Shown piece by piece: positions 24,130 through 39,215 of a DNA stretch of 64,000 nucleotides. This DNA is from Novakomyces olei (lineage: Eukaryota; Ascomycota; Novakomycetes; Novakomycetales; Novakomycetaceae). The DNA lies in the NCBI GenBank assembly GCA_016906335.1, contig JADEYG010000007.1, forward strand, positions 835,001 to 899,000, in the 5' to 3' direction. Made by a program: the position numbers and the translations under genes. The notes under the pieces were generated by a model, which did no database searches, was not told the origin of the DNA, and worked only from the letters and a program-made list of their open reading frames with translations. How positions within the stretch are numbered: position 1 is the first letter of the stretch; every line of letters starts with the position of its first letter.

Positions 24130-25737
24130 TCACTTTTCTTTACGTTCTTTTTTGCCATCTGCAGACTCCAAGTCACAACGGAGTGAAGTAAAGGAACCTC
24201 GCTCCAATATTAAACATATCGCCAGATACAAACCCCCTAGACTAGCTCCTAGGGCGAGGAATTGTATAGCGTTAATGCGTAGATTTGTGTACAATCCCTG
24301 CACTTGGGACAAGGCAAAGTACAGACCGAAAAGGAGCGGCCAAAGCGACAAACGAGGTATGGAGGACCGCAGAGACCATTCACGGCTAATATGATGTAAA
24401 CACCAGGCGATGCGAGTCACCAGACTAAGGCAGTTTGCGTAAACGAGGGCGCAAGGTGGTGGTAAGAGGCTGACTGATACAATGAAAACCGCTGAGCCAA
24501 GAAGCATGCTGCGGTTTTGTTTGTACAAAGTACCAGCACTGGCCGTACTGGCAACATAAGCTTCCAAAACACCATTAGCCGCTAAAAGTGGCAGGTAGGC
24601 CATATAGGCGTGCAGTATTCGTACAGCGTCCGTGCTTTGAAAATTACGGGCGACAAAATGCAATAAAAACTCACCATAAAACCATCCAAAAATTACGACA
24701 GCCCCTAATAAGATCGTGTAGCAACGTAAAAGAAAAGTCAGGATCCGTACGGCTGTTTCGTCACGACCCTGAGAGTGCAGTTTAGCCATAACGTTACGTG
24801 AGGCGTCCTCAACCGGGAGAAACACGATGCGTGCGAGCAGTGACGCGTAATTGGAAACGAGAGCATAAATGCCCTGACTATACGCGTCAAGTCGGTACGA
24901 TATCGCAAATTTATCAGCCTCCGTGAGTACTTGTTTAAGGACGTTTTGCAGAGTAAACACTAGGGCTAAGCGAACGCGTGACCAGTCCAGGTATTCTACT
25001 TTAAAGCCGAATAAACTGGGGCAGGTACGACGCAGGCATGCAAAAGCCAAGCAGGCAAGGAAGCTTGCTCGTCCAGCAAACTCGCCGAGTGCAAAAGGCA
25101 GAGCACCAGCAGCAATGTTCTTGTGTGAAGCGTAAAGTGTGACTGCAAAAGTAGTCACTGCGGAAACAATTACCATACTGCCTTCTGCACGAGTGCGTAT
25201 ACTGTACAGCAAAAACAGTTCAGTGTACGCGTAGAACGGTTCGCTGAGCAAATCCGCCATAGCTGCTGCTGCGTACAGCGCCACACTGCCTTTAAAGTAA
25301 GGTAGGGACCTTGCTTCAGTGCCTGCAAAGATATAGTAAAGTATACAAAACACAGACACTAGAAAGGCTCCCAGTGTAGAAGCCAAGTAGGCAGTTGTCA
25401 CTGTGCGGTGCACTACAGCCACATCATCCTTTTGTGCACCAGAGGCCACTGTACTACGCTGCAGTACAGTACGGAATCCTTGGCGCGCAAGTGCTAAAGT
25501 TAGAGAGAGCAGCAATTCCAGCTGCATAGTGGCGACACCAAAGGATTCAGGTGTTGTGAAACGTAGAGTCATCTGGTTTACGACAAAGGTGCAAACACGT
25601 GCGAGAAATTGTACACCAATAAGGTACGTAGCTCCGCGAGCCGATTGCCGCCAAAGGTCCATGTCTGACTGCTTGTTGGGCCAGATCTTGTAAAGACACG
25701 CTTCTAGCGAAGATAGTGCTACTTTGCAGGCCTTCAA
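24130..25737 (-). CDS. RFT1: Rft1, ER membrane protein of dolichol-linked oligosaccharide assembly
   Basis: A single exon of 535 codons. Rft1 is an ER multi-pass protein of the MOP/flippase superfamily needed for N-glycan precursor assembly around the Man5GlcNAc2-PP-dolichol step; whether it flips the lipid itself is disputed. Family motifs are near the N-terminus: SARGATYLIGVQFLAR, then TPESFGVATMQLELLLS and ARQGFRTVLQRS. About a dozen hydrophobic segments follow, with LTEADKFAISYRLDAYSQG in the middle loop. The C-terminus is lysine-rich (DGKKERKEK), a possible ER-retrieval signal of the KKxx type. The first methionine gives a 25-residue lead before the conserved core; the one in MDLWRQSARG is an alternative start. 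Confidence 0.93.
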   Translation of the reverse strand: MKACKVALSSLEACLYKIWPNKQSDMDLWRQSARGATYLIGVQFLARVCTFVVNQMTLRFTTPESFGVATMQLELLLSLTLALARQGFRTVLQRSTVASGAQKDDVAVVHRTVTTAYLASTLGAFLVSVFCILYYIFAGTEARSLPYFKGSVALYAAAAMADLLSEPFYAYTELFLLYSIRTRAEGSMVIVSAVTTFAVTLYASHKNIAAGALPFALGEFAGRASFLACLAFACLRRTCPSLFGFKVEYLDWSRVRLALVFTLQNVLKQVLTEADKFAISYRLDAYSQGIYALVSNYASLLARIVFLPVEDASRNVMAKLHSQGRDETAVRILTFLLRCYTILLGAVVIFGWFYGEFLLHFVARNFQSTDAVRILHAYMAYLPLLAANGVLEAYVASTASAGTLYKQNRSMLLGSAVFIVSVSLLPPPCALVYANCLSLVTRIAWCLHHISREWSLRSSIPRLSLWPLLFGLYFALSQVQGLYTNLRINAIQFLALGASLGGLYLAICLILERGSFTSLRCDLESADGKKERKEK

Positions 25738-25841
25738 GTTAGAGTGCCTTCACCTTCAGTACAGATCGTTCGCCAGCGTCATGCAAAGCCGCACCCTGCT
25801 CGGTTTATTGAAACAATATTCCAATACATAGAGGTAAGCTG

Positions 25842-25985
25842 GTTGCTCTGGGCTGGTCGCTCTGGGCTGGTCGCTCTGGGCTGGTCGCTCTAGGCAGGTC
25901 GCTCTGGGCTGGTCGCTCTAGGCAGGTCGCTCTTGGTAGGTCGCTCTTGAAAAGTCGCTCTACTAGAAAAGTCGCTCTTGCACGT
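25842..25985. repeat. 14-bp minisatellite GGTCGCTCTGGGCT
   Basis: About ten copies lie in the short divergent space between RFT1 and the carrier gene. Central copies alternate GGGCT and AGGCA endings, and the right-hand copies decay (GGTCGCTCTTGAAAA). It sits within 250 bp of the RFT1 start, so it may influence that promoter. Confidence 0.9.
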
Positions 25986-26435
25986 TGCTAGTACTCTGAC
26001 TTGCAGTGAAACATATACTTCTATTAGGGTCCCGCAGTAGACGTGTGAATATTCGCGTTGGCCCGTACTTTATTTATACCTTATGTACCGAAAACCAATA
26101 CTCGTTTGAAAAGTTACTCGTGCATACGCTACCGCAGTGCCCACAACCTACTATGTATAATTCTAACTTTAGCGAGGTCGAGTCCTATAGTAAATGAATA
26201 TAGATTATAGTACATTAGGGTCGTCTGGGAAGTGGAGTTGGGGGTACACATTAATATTATTGCAAAGTATATAGCAGGGTACAGCAAGACTGCCAGTCTC
26301 CTGGCTCAGTAAGAGGCAGCTCTGCGATCGCCGTGATTGAGTAATTATTCACTCGGGAAAAAGTGTTGGCTGCTGCATGCGGTGCTGTAACCTGCGATTG
26401 CTTGGCGTCAGGGAATTTTGCATGGCAAGGTGCTT
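25986..26435. other. RFT1-carrier divergent promoter region
   Basis: The two flanking genes point away from each other, so this is a shared upstream region. An open frame at 26006-26197 has no recognisable motif. I see no RNA gene. Confidence 0.5.
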
Positions 26436-27629
26436 ATGAATACGGCAACCAAAACTGCCGTTGCCCCGGCGGCTAGAGATGAGGCGCCGGTGCAAACCCA
26501 ATCAAGGTGGGTGCGAATACGAGCGTCGCTCTCAACGTCACTGAGCTCTCCGCTTTTCATGTGCTCATTCATCGCGGGAGGTATTGCTCTCAGTCTTATT
26601 CTACATTATTTGTTTTTAATTTTTATGGGTTTCTCTAATACTTTTACCTTTGCCTTTTCCTCCCTGCTCTACCGTTTCGTTTCCCTTCTCTTTTCCTGTC
26701 TCTTTTCCTTGCAGTACTTTAAACCTTGGGGGTATTTTAAAGATTAATTTCAAGGTCTGGCTGGGGCTGTATCACGCACCGTTGTTTCACCGTTTGAGCG
26801 CATAAAAATAATTTTCCAAGTGCAGCGCAAAAGCGACGCCGGTGGGAGCAAGAAACATTATGAGGGCGTGTGGAATACCCTGACGAAAATATACCGTGAA
26901 GAAGGTCTCAAGGGCTACATGCGGGGCAACGGTGTGAACTGTATCCGCATTTTCCCTTATTCTGCTATCCAGTTTGCGAGTTACCACGTATTCAAGAACG
27001 CGTTATTGTCACCTGGCCAATCAGAATTGTCTACAGACGAACGGTTGCTGGCAGGCGCGTTAGCCGGCATGACGTCCGTCGTGTCAACGTACCCGTTAGA
27101 TATTACACGCACACGGCTCAGCGTGCAATCCGCCCACATTTCTGCGCGTCGCCTAGTGCAAGGAAATCAACTCCCTGGAATGTGGGACGCTATGCGCAAT
27201 ATTTACAGGACGGAAGGAGGAATATCCGCCCTTTACCGTGGACTGTGGCCCACGGTACTTGGAGTGGCCCCTTATGTGGGCCTTAATTTCGCTGTATATG
27301 AGGGTGCGCGGGCGCACTTTACCCCAGACGGACAGGAGCCCTCGCAGTTAACAAAATTATTATGCGGGGCTCTTTCTGGGGCAGTTGCTCAGACAGTGAC
27401 ATACCCGGCTGACGTATTGAGACGGCGCTTCCAGGTCAGCACGATGAAGGGCGTGGATTACAATTATCGCGGAGTATGGCACGCACTTTCTGTTATGGCT
27501 CGGGAAGACGGCATGCGCGGGCTTTACCTCGGACTTGGGCCAAACTTGCTAAAAGTTGTGCCGGCTATGGGCACGAGTTGGGTGGTTTATGAGTCTGCCA
27601 TGGGGTTTATGGAGCAGTACGTAAAATAG
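26436..27629 (+). CDS. mitochondrial carrier, YPR011C / SLC25A42-like
   Basis: Two exons (26436-26580 and 26755-27629) give about 339 residues. The 174-nt intron starts GTATTG and ends CAAG; joining at GG|GT restores the GGLAGAVSRTVVSPFER motif. Three tandem carrier repeats carry the signature Px(D/E)xx(K/R): SPFERIK, YPLDITRTR and YPADVLRRR. NGVNCIRIFPYSAIQF, EGGISALYRGLWPT and RRRFQV match the yeast YPR011C group, which carries adenosine phosphosulfates. The animal relatives SLC25A16/42 carry CoA-type substrates, so the exact cargo stays open. It acts in the mitochondrial inner membrane. The start used is the second ATG of the frame; one 18 bp upstream would add MHGKVL. Confidence 0.92.
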
Positions 27630-31700
<4,071 letters not shown>

Positions 31701-32352
31701 TAATATAATATAGCTCAAGGATAGTCACCTTGACCATTGCTTTAGTTGATAGCGATTCTCGCTACAACGAAAATACATTGCACGAGCATATTGTTGGACA
31801 AACTGATTTATTCCATCAGACAGTCATAGTTTCATCTCGGTTTGCTTATGTAGCATCGATAGTGTTGCCTATATCGATGTCTCGTAAATCAACTTTGAGT
31901 TTTTCTTGTTAGAATTGAAAAGATATAAAATCATGACTTATTATACAAGACCAAAAAATGATCGATTGAGCCGATAATAAAACCGACACTGTGCGCGTAC
32001 TTATTAGAAATTTGGAGATTATTGACCAATGCAAGTAAACTAATTACTACGCGGCTATAATTGATCACCTTTGACAACGTCGTCTTTGACAATATTTCCA
32101 GATTATTTGCATGACATAATGATCATGAAATAAAATATTTATGTGTGCTGCATTACTTTTAAATCGAAAGACTTACTCTTGATAAGTAACGCTGACAAGT
32201 AATCCTGAAATCCATGCAACCTTTAGACATTATTATTTTACAGTATATATAGCAAATGGCATGTTAGGGTAGGGTTCGTTCCTGCTCTTTTTCAAGACAA
32301 ACAAGATACACACACAGGTTAGACTTGCAACAAGCTTCAGTGTCAGTTCACG
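31701..32352. other. LAC4-RPL18 intergenic region
   Basis: It contains the RPL18 promoter, including the HomolE-like box listed separately, and a TATATATA stretch at about 32243. Nothing else is recognised. Confidence 0.5.
32266..32275 (+). promoter_or_regulatory. HomolE-like box of the ribosomal protein gene
   Basis: AGGGTAGGGT is the reverse complement of ACCCTACCCT, the HomolE element of fission-yeast ribosomal protein promoters. It lies about 78 bp before the RPL18 ATG. I did not find the partner HomolD box (CAGTCACA/G) next to it. Confidence 0.6.
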
Positions 32353-32972
32353 ATGGTAAGCCAAACAGCTCTATTCAATGAGACAATGGCCATTAGCTAA
32401 CAATATAGGGCGTTGATATTGAACGACACCACGTGAAAAACAGTCAGCGCTCTGCGCCGGCTAGCAAGAACGTCTATCTTGCTCTGCTTGTAAAACTCTA
32501 CCGGTTTCTTGCTCGCCGCACGGATGCGCGTTTCAACAAGACCGTCCTCCGACGTCTGTACCAATCTCGCACTAACCGCCCACCCGTTTCTCTCTCTCGG
32601 CTCGCGTCTTTTGTAACTGGCGCTGATGGCGAAATCAACGCAAAGAACACTATTGTCACGGTCGGTACTGTGACTGACGATGAGCGTTTGCTCCAAGTGC
32701 CCAAACTCACAGTCGCTGCTCTACGTTTCACCCAGTCTGCCCGTGCCCGTATTGTCAAGGCAGGTGGTGAATGCTTGACTCTCGATGAGCTGGCTCAACG
32801 TGCTCCCACTGGCGCCAACACGCTGCTTATCCGTGGCAAGCGTACTGCCCGCGAGCCGTACCGTCATTTCGGCTTTGGCCCACACAAGCACAAGGCACCG
32901 TATGTGCGATCTTATGGCCGCAAGTTTGAGCGTGCTCGTGGCCGCAGAAAGTCTCGTGCTTTCAAGGTCTAA
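32353..32972 (+). CDS. RPL18: 60S ribosomal protein eL18
   Basis: Two exons: exon 1 is only the ATG (32353-32355). The 53-nt intron runs from GTAAGC to ATATAG with a GCTAAC branch site, and exon 2 is 32409-32972. The product is 188 residues, the usual eL18 size. It starts [11 protein letters not shown] and shows [39 protein letters not shown] and the basic C-terminus [13 protein letters not shown]. An intron straight after the start codon is common in ascomycete ribosomal protein genes and fits a regulated, highly expressed gene. The upstream HomolE-like box fits too. Confidence 0.97.
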
Positions 32973-33322
32973 AAAGTAATTTTATAAAAAGATAATTTTA
33001 TTAAAGGATAATTTTATATTCGCATTGCGAGTGTTAATTGACAAATCGCACAATGATACTTGAACGATGTAGCGTAGAGAGTCGCACTGCAGCTGTAGAC
33101 TATGTTAATGGAAATATTTTGATCCAAAATAGTAGGATTATAGATTATTTGTGCTTTCATGGCAATTATAATTGTGATTAATTTGTTTTGAATATACTTT
33201 GAATCTACTATTTTCCATATCATAAAGTTCAAATTAAAAGCAATTTTTTTTTTATTTACGTCTGATTAATATTTAACTGATATTAAATTGATATTTATAG
33301 CATGCCTAAATTCACGTACACC
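32973..33322. other. RPL18-RFA1 convergent spacer
   Basis: Tail-to-tail spacer, AT-rich. ATAATTTTATTAAAGG-type repeats just after the RPL18 stop may be polyadenylation signals. I see no gene. Confidence 0.5.
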
Positions 33323-35185
33323 CTAGACAGAATACTTTTCAATCTGGCTTGCCAGGTCGAGCGACTCCTGCACATAGTTTATATGTGAAGCACTGAGAAC
33401 ATTGTGACGAATCCGTGTATTGCCCTGATAGGAATCCTGTTTTGCCCGGACACGAAACACATAAGAAGTACAGACAGCAGCAGCAATAATTGCATTGTAT
33501 TCGTCTTCTGACTGGGCACGCACGTCCATGAGCTCATTAGCCGATTTGCCCAAAATCATGGCCCCCACATCGTTAAAGGCAGAAAGCCATAATTGGCCAG
33601 TGTGATCTGTCACACTCATGGTCATTATATAACGATATTCGGGCTTTGGAAACGAGCGATTGCATCTCTCACAGCGCCAAGAGCCGTCAGTGTCCTCATT
33701 CACTTTTTTACTGCAGTCTGGTGAAGGACAGGCGGGATAAGTTAAATTGTCCTTTTTGAAAAAGGTCACCATGGCCTTGCATGAATAATAATCCGGGCTA
33801 TCACCCATTCCAAGATTCTCATCCGTTACCTGAGCCAAAGTTTTGCGTTGGTCTTTACGCGTCTCTCCATTAACGCTCGCAACTGCAGCTGTGTGATGAG
33901 TAGCAAAAGTCTCATTACGGCCCTGTGCATCGTACCAACCCTTGAGCATATGAGCTTGAGGCATATCAGGGTCAATTGCCATCGTGCTTGAAGAGACCAT
34001 GGAGAGAGAACGACCACCAAAGTCACTTACTCGCATGTTCTTAAAGGCAAGAACGCTGTCTTGATTGGCACCGAAATTTATAGCAGTTTTTCCCCATACT
34101 GTAAGGCGAATTTGGTAGCCAGAATTGTCAACTAGAGTCATTTCACGTTTAGTCATAGCTCTGTTTGTTGTTTTGGACGTAATTTCTGTAGCGTCCGCAA
34201 CGTCTTTAAGCACACCAATCACATCACACGTAGCGTCCTTTTCAATATTGGCAATATCACGAATTGGTTTAAAATCATACTGAATTTGGGGTACGGCTGA
34301 TTGATCCTCACACTTGCTGACCTCAGAGTCACGTTCAAACATTAGCTCGTACTCATGCTGGATATTGGTAAACTGCTTTTTGGCAATATTGACTCGGCAA
34401 CGTGAGATATAGTACGCTGAGCCTTCTTGCAAAACGTCATACAGCATATCAACTTCATTGTTGAACGCAGTTGCACGTATCTCACCGCTTTCATCCAGCA
34501 AATTTACGGAAAACAGTTTGCCCTCACCACGTTGATTCGACCACTGCCGTATATCCGTTTTCGAGGTAACTCTTGCCTTTATTGTCCACTTGTTTTGGTA
34601 GGGAGAAAGTGCTTCAATCATAGTTATTCCTGCTGGTGGCCGAGAGGCAGTTCCGCGTCCAGTAACGGAGGACTGATGGGGTTTGGTAGCGTTGCTGCTA
34701 TTTGAGACATTGTTTGTTGAGGGTTTGCTCTCGTTCCCGTAGAAGGATTTCCCGTTTGCTCCTGAATCCGACTGAGGCTGTGATTTGCTCATCTCTAGGG
34801 GCTTAGGAGACCCAAGCTTTTCCGTTATCGAGGAATCTACGGGCTCTGCATCCAACACGATGATGATCTTTCGTTCCTTCATCTGATTAAGCGTATACAT
34901 ATTGAACCGGACCAAGGCGCCTTTTGAAATGGCGCCTGATTGAACAAGATGATTAAGAGATGTAGTAAGCATTCCCTGCAGATAGTTCTCTGTGTCTGAT
35001 ATCACAAGGCGATAGCGAACAGGTCCTTGCGCGTCTCCGCTGCCGCCGCCTGAAGGCAGTTCTTTAACCTGTAATATTTGGAAAACTGGGTGCTGAGGCA
35101 GATTTGCACTGCCCTCGGAAGAGCGAAAAATTGTGGCTAAAAGACCACGCGAAACTTGCTCCGCCATACTTGGTGCTCTGTCCAA
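33323..35185 (-). CDS. RFA1: replication protein A large subunit (RPA1)
   Basis: A single exon of 620 codons, the normal length. RPA coats single-stranded DNA in replication, repair and checkpoint signalling. An N-terminal OB-fold (residues about 8-120; HPVFQILQVKEL, ALVRFNMYTLNQ) recruits partners. A Ser/Gly-rich linker follows, then DNA-binding OB domains A (about 185-295; SPYQNKWTIKARVTSK) and B (about 300-420; CDVIGVLKDV). Domain C (from about 455) holds a C4 zinc ribbon (ACPSPDC, then CERC) and TGQLWLSAFNDVG. MAEQVSRGLL is an alternative start six codons in. Two MCB boxes lie right upstream, matching G1/S control. Confidence 0.96.
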   Translation of the reverse strand: MDRAPSMAEQVSRGLLATIFRSSEGSANLPQHPVFQILQVKELPSGGGSGDAQGPVRYRLVISDTENYLQGMLTTSLNHLVQSGAISKGALVRFNMYTLNQMKERKIIIVLDAEPVDSSITEKLGSPKPLEMSKSQPQSDSGANGKSFYGNESKPSTNNVSNSSNATKPHQSSVTGRGTASRPPAGITMIEALSPYQNKWTIKARVTSKTDIRQWSNQRGEGKLFSVNLLDESGEIRATAFNNEVDMLYDVLQEGSAYYISRCRVNIAKKQFTNIQHEYELMFERDSEVSKCEDQSAVPQIQYDFKPIRDIANIEKDATCDVIGVLKDVADATEITSKTTNRAMTKREMTLVDNSGYQIRLTVWGKTAINFGANQDSVLAFKNMRVSDFGGRSLSMVSSSTMAIDPDMPQAHMLKGWYDAQGRNETFATHHTAAVASVNGETRKDQRKTLAQVTDENLGMGDSPDYYSCKAMVTFFKKDNLTYPACPSPDCSKKVNEDTDGSWRCERCNRSFPKPEYRYIMTMSVTDHTGQLWLSAFNDVGAMILGKSANELMDVRAQSEDEYNAIIAAAVCTSYVFRVRAKQDSYQGNTRIRHNVLSASHINYVQESLDLASQIEKYSV

Positions 35186-35217
35186 ATTTGATTTTGGCTG
35201 AAAGCGTTTAGATCTGG

Positions 35218-35229
35218 ACGCGTACGCGT
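35218..35229. promoter_or_regulatory. two adjacent MCB boxes upstream of RFA1
   Basis: ACGCGTACGCGT, two abutting ACGCGT sites, lies 33 bp before the first RFA1 ATG. ACGCGT is bound by the MBF complex in yeasts and switches on replication genes at G1/S. Confidence 0.8.
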
Positions 35230-35347
35230 CTTAATTTGGGACGTGGAGATATTTTATATTTTATTTTATTTTATTGTATTATATAAATGATAACGCGATG
35301 AGCTGTAGCATTTGGCATTGCTTGAATAAAATTCAAGTAGTTTGTGC

Positions 35348-35791
<444 letters not shown>

Positions 35792-35910
35792 TGTTGGAAA
35801 TAATCAAAATAATACTGAGGATTGATCTATATAAGTACAGGTAGCACCCAGATTCAGGCTAGGTGACATTCAAGCTAATTTACTGACTTATAAAACTCAA
35901 CTTTCCAACA
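35792..35910. mobile_element. 119-bp LTR-like mini-element
   Basis: The ends are perfect 9-bp inverted repeats, TGTTGGAAA and TTTCCAACA, with the TG/CA termini of LTRs. TAA/ATA repeats lie on both sides, so a target duplication cannot be told. An inner CTATATAAG may be a TATA box. It is probably a solo LTR or a very short non-coding LTR-type element. Confidence 0.55.
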
Positions 35911-36880
35911 ATAATAATAATAATAATAATAATAATACTGTATAAGCAGACGCGTAAATATTTAAGCTGCCTACTTCGATTATGTCGCGGCAAGTTTTAC
36001 TTCTTTTAAATTTTGTTTTATCAGCGCTTGACTTGTACGCAAACGAATGTATGGCTTTTAAGTCGCATGCTGCAATATTCAATTTCAATACAAATCAAAG
36101 ACTTGGGATTTGGGCCAAGACCTTTACTCTTTTATTGTTTTATTGTTTTATTGTTTTATTTTAATTTATTAGTTTATTAGTTTATTAGTTTATTAATTTA
36201 TATTTTCGTTGGTTTACTATTTTATTTGGTATAGAAACCCCCCAAATTTCCACATTGCCGGGATGATAAAATGCGCTTTAAACGTCTACAGTTACAATAT
36301 AGGGTTATTCAAATATACAATATTTTCCCTCATTCAGGGGAAGACAAAAGGTTGGGATACTGGGCGTGGTGACGGGGTTTATGGCGGAACCGCAATGGAA
36401 AAACAGTAGTCATTACGGTAAAGATGTCCATCATGGAATGAGAGGAAAACAAATGGCAACTATATGGACCAAGCAGAGTGGAATAGAGCCCCCGAATAAA
36501 AAATATGACGACTACGAGCTTGCATGTTTACTTACTATATTTGCCACGATAATAATTTGAGTTGACTAAAATTTTGTATCGGTAGAAGCTCTCAAAGAAA
36601 ATGTTGATTTAAAACCTAGCAATTCATCATCATCCGGTTAAGAAAACTTTTCGCATTGTGCTCTCTATGGTAACTACACACGAGATACTTGTGACTTGCA
36701 GATTGTTAATTCCAAAAATCACACAAATCTATCGATCAACTTACTTCAAACCAACAATGCTAAATATTCTATTGTGCAGTCTAAATAATAAAGATTGTTG
36801 ACATCGCTCCAATATCCAGTCCATTTAGGATGTTATAACAAATACAACGAAAAATGATAGTATGATCGTAATTACTTATT
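35911..36880. other. AT-rich spacer
   Basis: It contains a short ATA tract, TTTATTG and TTTATTAG runs at 36125-36200, and small open frames without motifs. I see no gene. Confidence 0.5.
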
Positions 36881-37221
36881 TTTTGAGGAATACTGGTCGC
36901 GTTACTTTGACTCGTCTTAATTACGGTCACGGGATCGCGTTTATTCCCCCCCAACAAAATTGGTTAAGTGCCATCACCCGAACGCGGCCATTTACAGGTT
37001 TTATGACTATCGATAGTCTATTGTTAGTAAGTCTCATACCATCTTACAAATCGTTCTAAAATGGCATACAAAATCTACCACAGTTCTCATGTCTATTTCA
37101 AGATGGCTGTATCCAAAAAAGACTCAAGTGTCATGTGTCATTATAATACGTGTCAAGAAAAAAAATACATTAAAATTCCTTCTCACCACGGAACCCAAGT
37201 AGGTTGGTAAGTATATATTTC

Positions 37222-37665
37222 GTTTATGGAGTACCGTTTCCGTTTTCGTCGCTTTAACGTAATTTTGGTCATGGAAACGCGGTCAGCTCATCTGAAAATG
37301 GAATAACAGACGCGTTTTTGTGACTCTGACGTATTTACGGTCACAGAAACGCGGTCAGCTCATCCGAAAATGGAATAACAGACGCGTTTCTGTGACTCTG
37401 ACGTAATTTTGGTCATGGAAACGCGGTCAGCTCATCTGAAAATGGAATAACAGACGCGTTTTTGTGACTCTGACGTATTTACGGTCACAGAAACGCGGTC
37501 AGCTCATCCGAAAATGGAATAACAGACGCGTTTCTGTGACTCTGACGTAATTTTGGTCATGGAAACGCGGTCAGCTCATCCGAAAATGGAATAACAGACG
37601 CGTTTCTGTGACTCTGACGTCATTACGGACACGGAAACGCGTTCAATCTCCACAAAATTTGAAAT
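37222..37665. repeat. 72-bp tandem array with palindromic MCB/CRE-like cores
   Basis: Five units spaced exactly 72 bp (GGTCAGCTCA at 37281, 37353, 37425, 37497, 37569) plus a drifted sixth. Two variants alternate (ATTTTGGTCATGG and ATTTACGGTCACAG), giving a 144-bp double unit. Each unit has CGCGTTTCTGTGAC and GTCACAGAAACGCG arms facing each other around TGACGTA, and an ACGCGT (MCB) site. TGACGT is the CRE/ATF half-site; one end unit carries the full TGACGTCA. A decayed copy lies at about 36893-36935. It resembles an upstream activating array for the TATA box that follows. Confidence 0.92.
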
Positions 37666-37729
37666 AAAACGCGTTCAGTCGCGAAAACGCGATAATTAAC
37701 AAAACTCGTGTCTTCCTCGCTGCAGAGGA

Positions 37730-37736
37730 TATAAAG
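37730..37736 (+). promoter_or_regulatory. TATA box between the 72-bp and 167-bp arrays
   Basis: TATAAAG stands 65 bp after the 72-bp array in a GC-balanced stretch and points into the 167-bp array. With the palindromic array upstream it makes a textbook promoter layout. No protein-coding frame follows, so any product would be non-coding. Confidence 0.5.
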
Positions 37737-37810
37737 GTGTGCCTTGTCCCCAGTCCCCAACCATCCTATACCACCATCTGGATTCATTCATTCATTATTT
37801 ATTTACTACC

Positions 37811-39180
37811 TGAGACCAGGACAGGCTAGCACTCCGCTCATTTTTGAGAACCGCTTGAGCCGCACGCCATTCTCACACTTTTTGGACAGGTAAGTGAACC
37901 AGACCGAGATCCTCTTAAGGATCCATGTGCCACTTAATGCACTCTCTCCTACCGAGGCCAGGACAGGCTAGAATTCCGCTCATTTTTGAGGTCCGGACCG
38001 TTCGTGCCGCACGCCATTCTCGCATTTTTGGACAGGCTAGTATACCGCTCGGTTGTTACTGAGGACCGGACCAAGATCCTCTTAAGGATCCACATGCCGC
38101 TCAATGCACTCACTCCTACCGAGGCCAGGACAGGCTAGAATTCCGCTCATTTTTGAGGTCCGGACCGTACGTGCCGCACGCCATTCTCGCATTTTTGGAC
38201 AGGCTAGTATACCGCTCGGTTGTTACTGAGGACCGGACCAAGATCCTCTTAAGGATCCACATGCCGCTCAATGCACTCACTCCTACCGAGGCCAGGACAG
38301 GCTAGAATTCCGCTCATTTTTGAGGTCCGGACCGTACGTGCCGCACGCCATTCTCGCATTTTTGGACAGGCTAGTATACCGCTCGGTTTTTACTGAGGAC
38401 CGGACCAAGATCCTCTTAAGGATCCGCATGCCGCTCAATGCACTCTCTCCTACCGAGGCCAGGACAGGCTAGAATTCCGCTCATTTTTGAGGTCCGGACC
38501 GTACGTGCCGCACGCCATTCTCGCATTTTTGGACAGGCTAGTATACCGCTCGGTTTTTACTGAGGACCGGACCAAGATCCTCTTAAGGATCCACATGCCG
38601 CTCAATGCACTCACTCCTACCGAGGCCAGGACAGGCTAGAATTCCGCTCATTTTTGAGGTCCGGACCGCTCGTGCCGCACGCCATTCTCGCATTTTTGGA
38701 CAGGCTAGTATACCGCTCGGTTGTTACTGAGGACCGGACCAAGATCCTCTTAAGGATCCGCATGCCGCTCAATGCACTCATTTATTTAACTAACTAATGA
38801 TTTATTTATTTATTTATTTATTATTTACTACCTGAGGCCAGGACAGGCTAGAATTCCGCTCATTTTTGAGGTCCGGACCGTTCGTGCCGCACGCCATTCT
38901 CGCATTTTTGGACAGGCTAGTATACCGCTCGGTTTTTACTGAGGACCGGACCAAGATCCTCTTAAGGATCCACATGCCGCTCAATGCACTCACTCCTACC
39001 GAGGCCAGGACAGGCTAGAATTCCGCTCATTTTTGAGGTCCGGACCGTTCGTGCCGCACGCCATTCTCGCATTTTTGGACAGGCTAGTATACCGCTCGGT
39101 TGTTACTGAGGACCGGACCAAGATCCTCTTAAGGATCCACATGCCGCTCAATGCACTCATTTATTTAACTAACTAATGAT

Positions 39181-39215
<35 letters not shown>

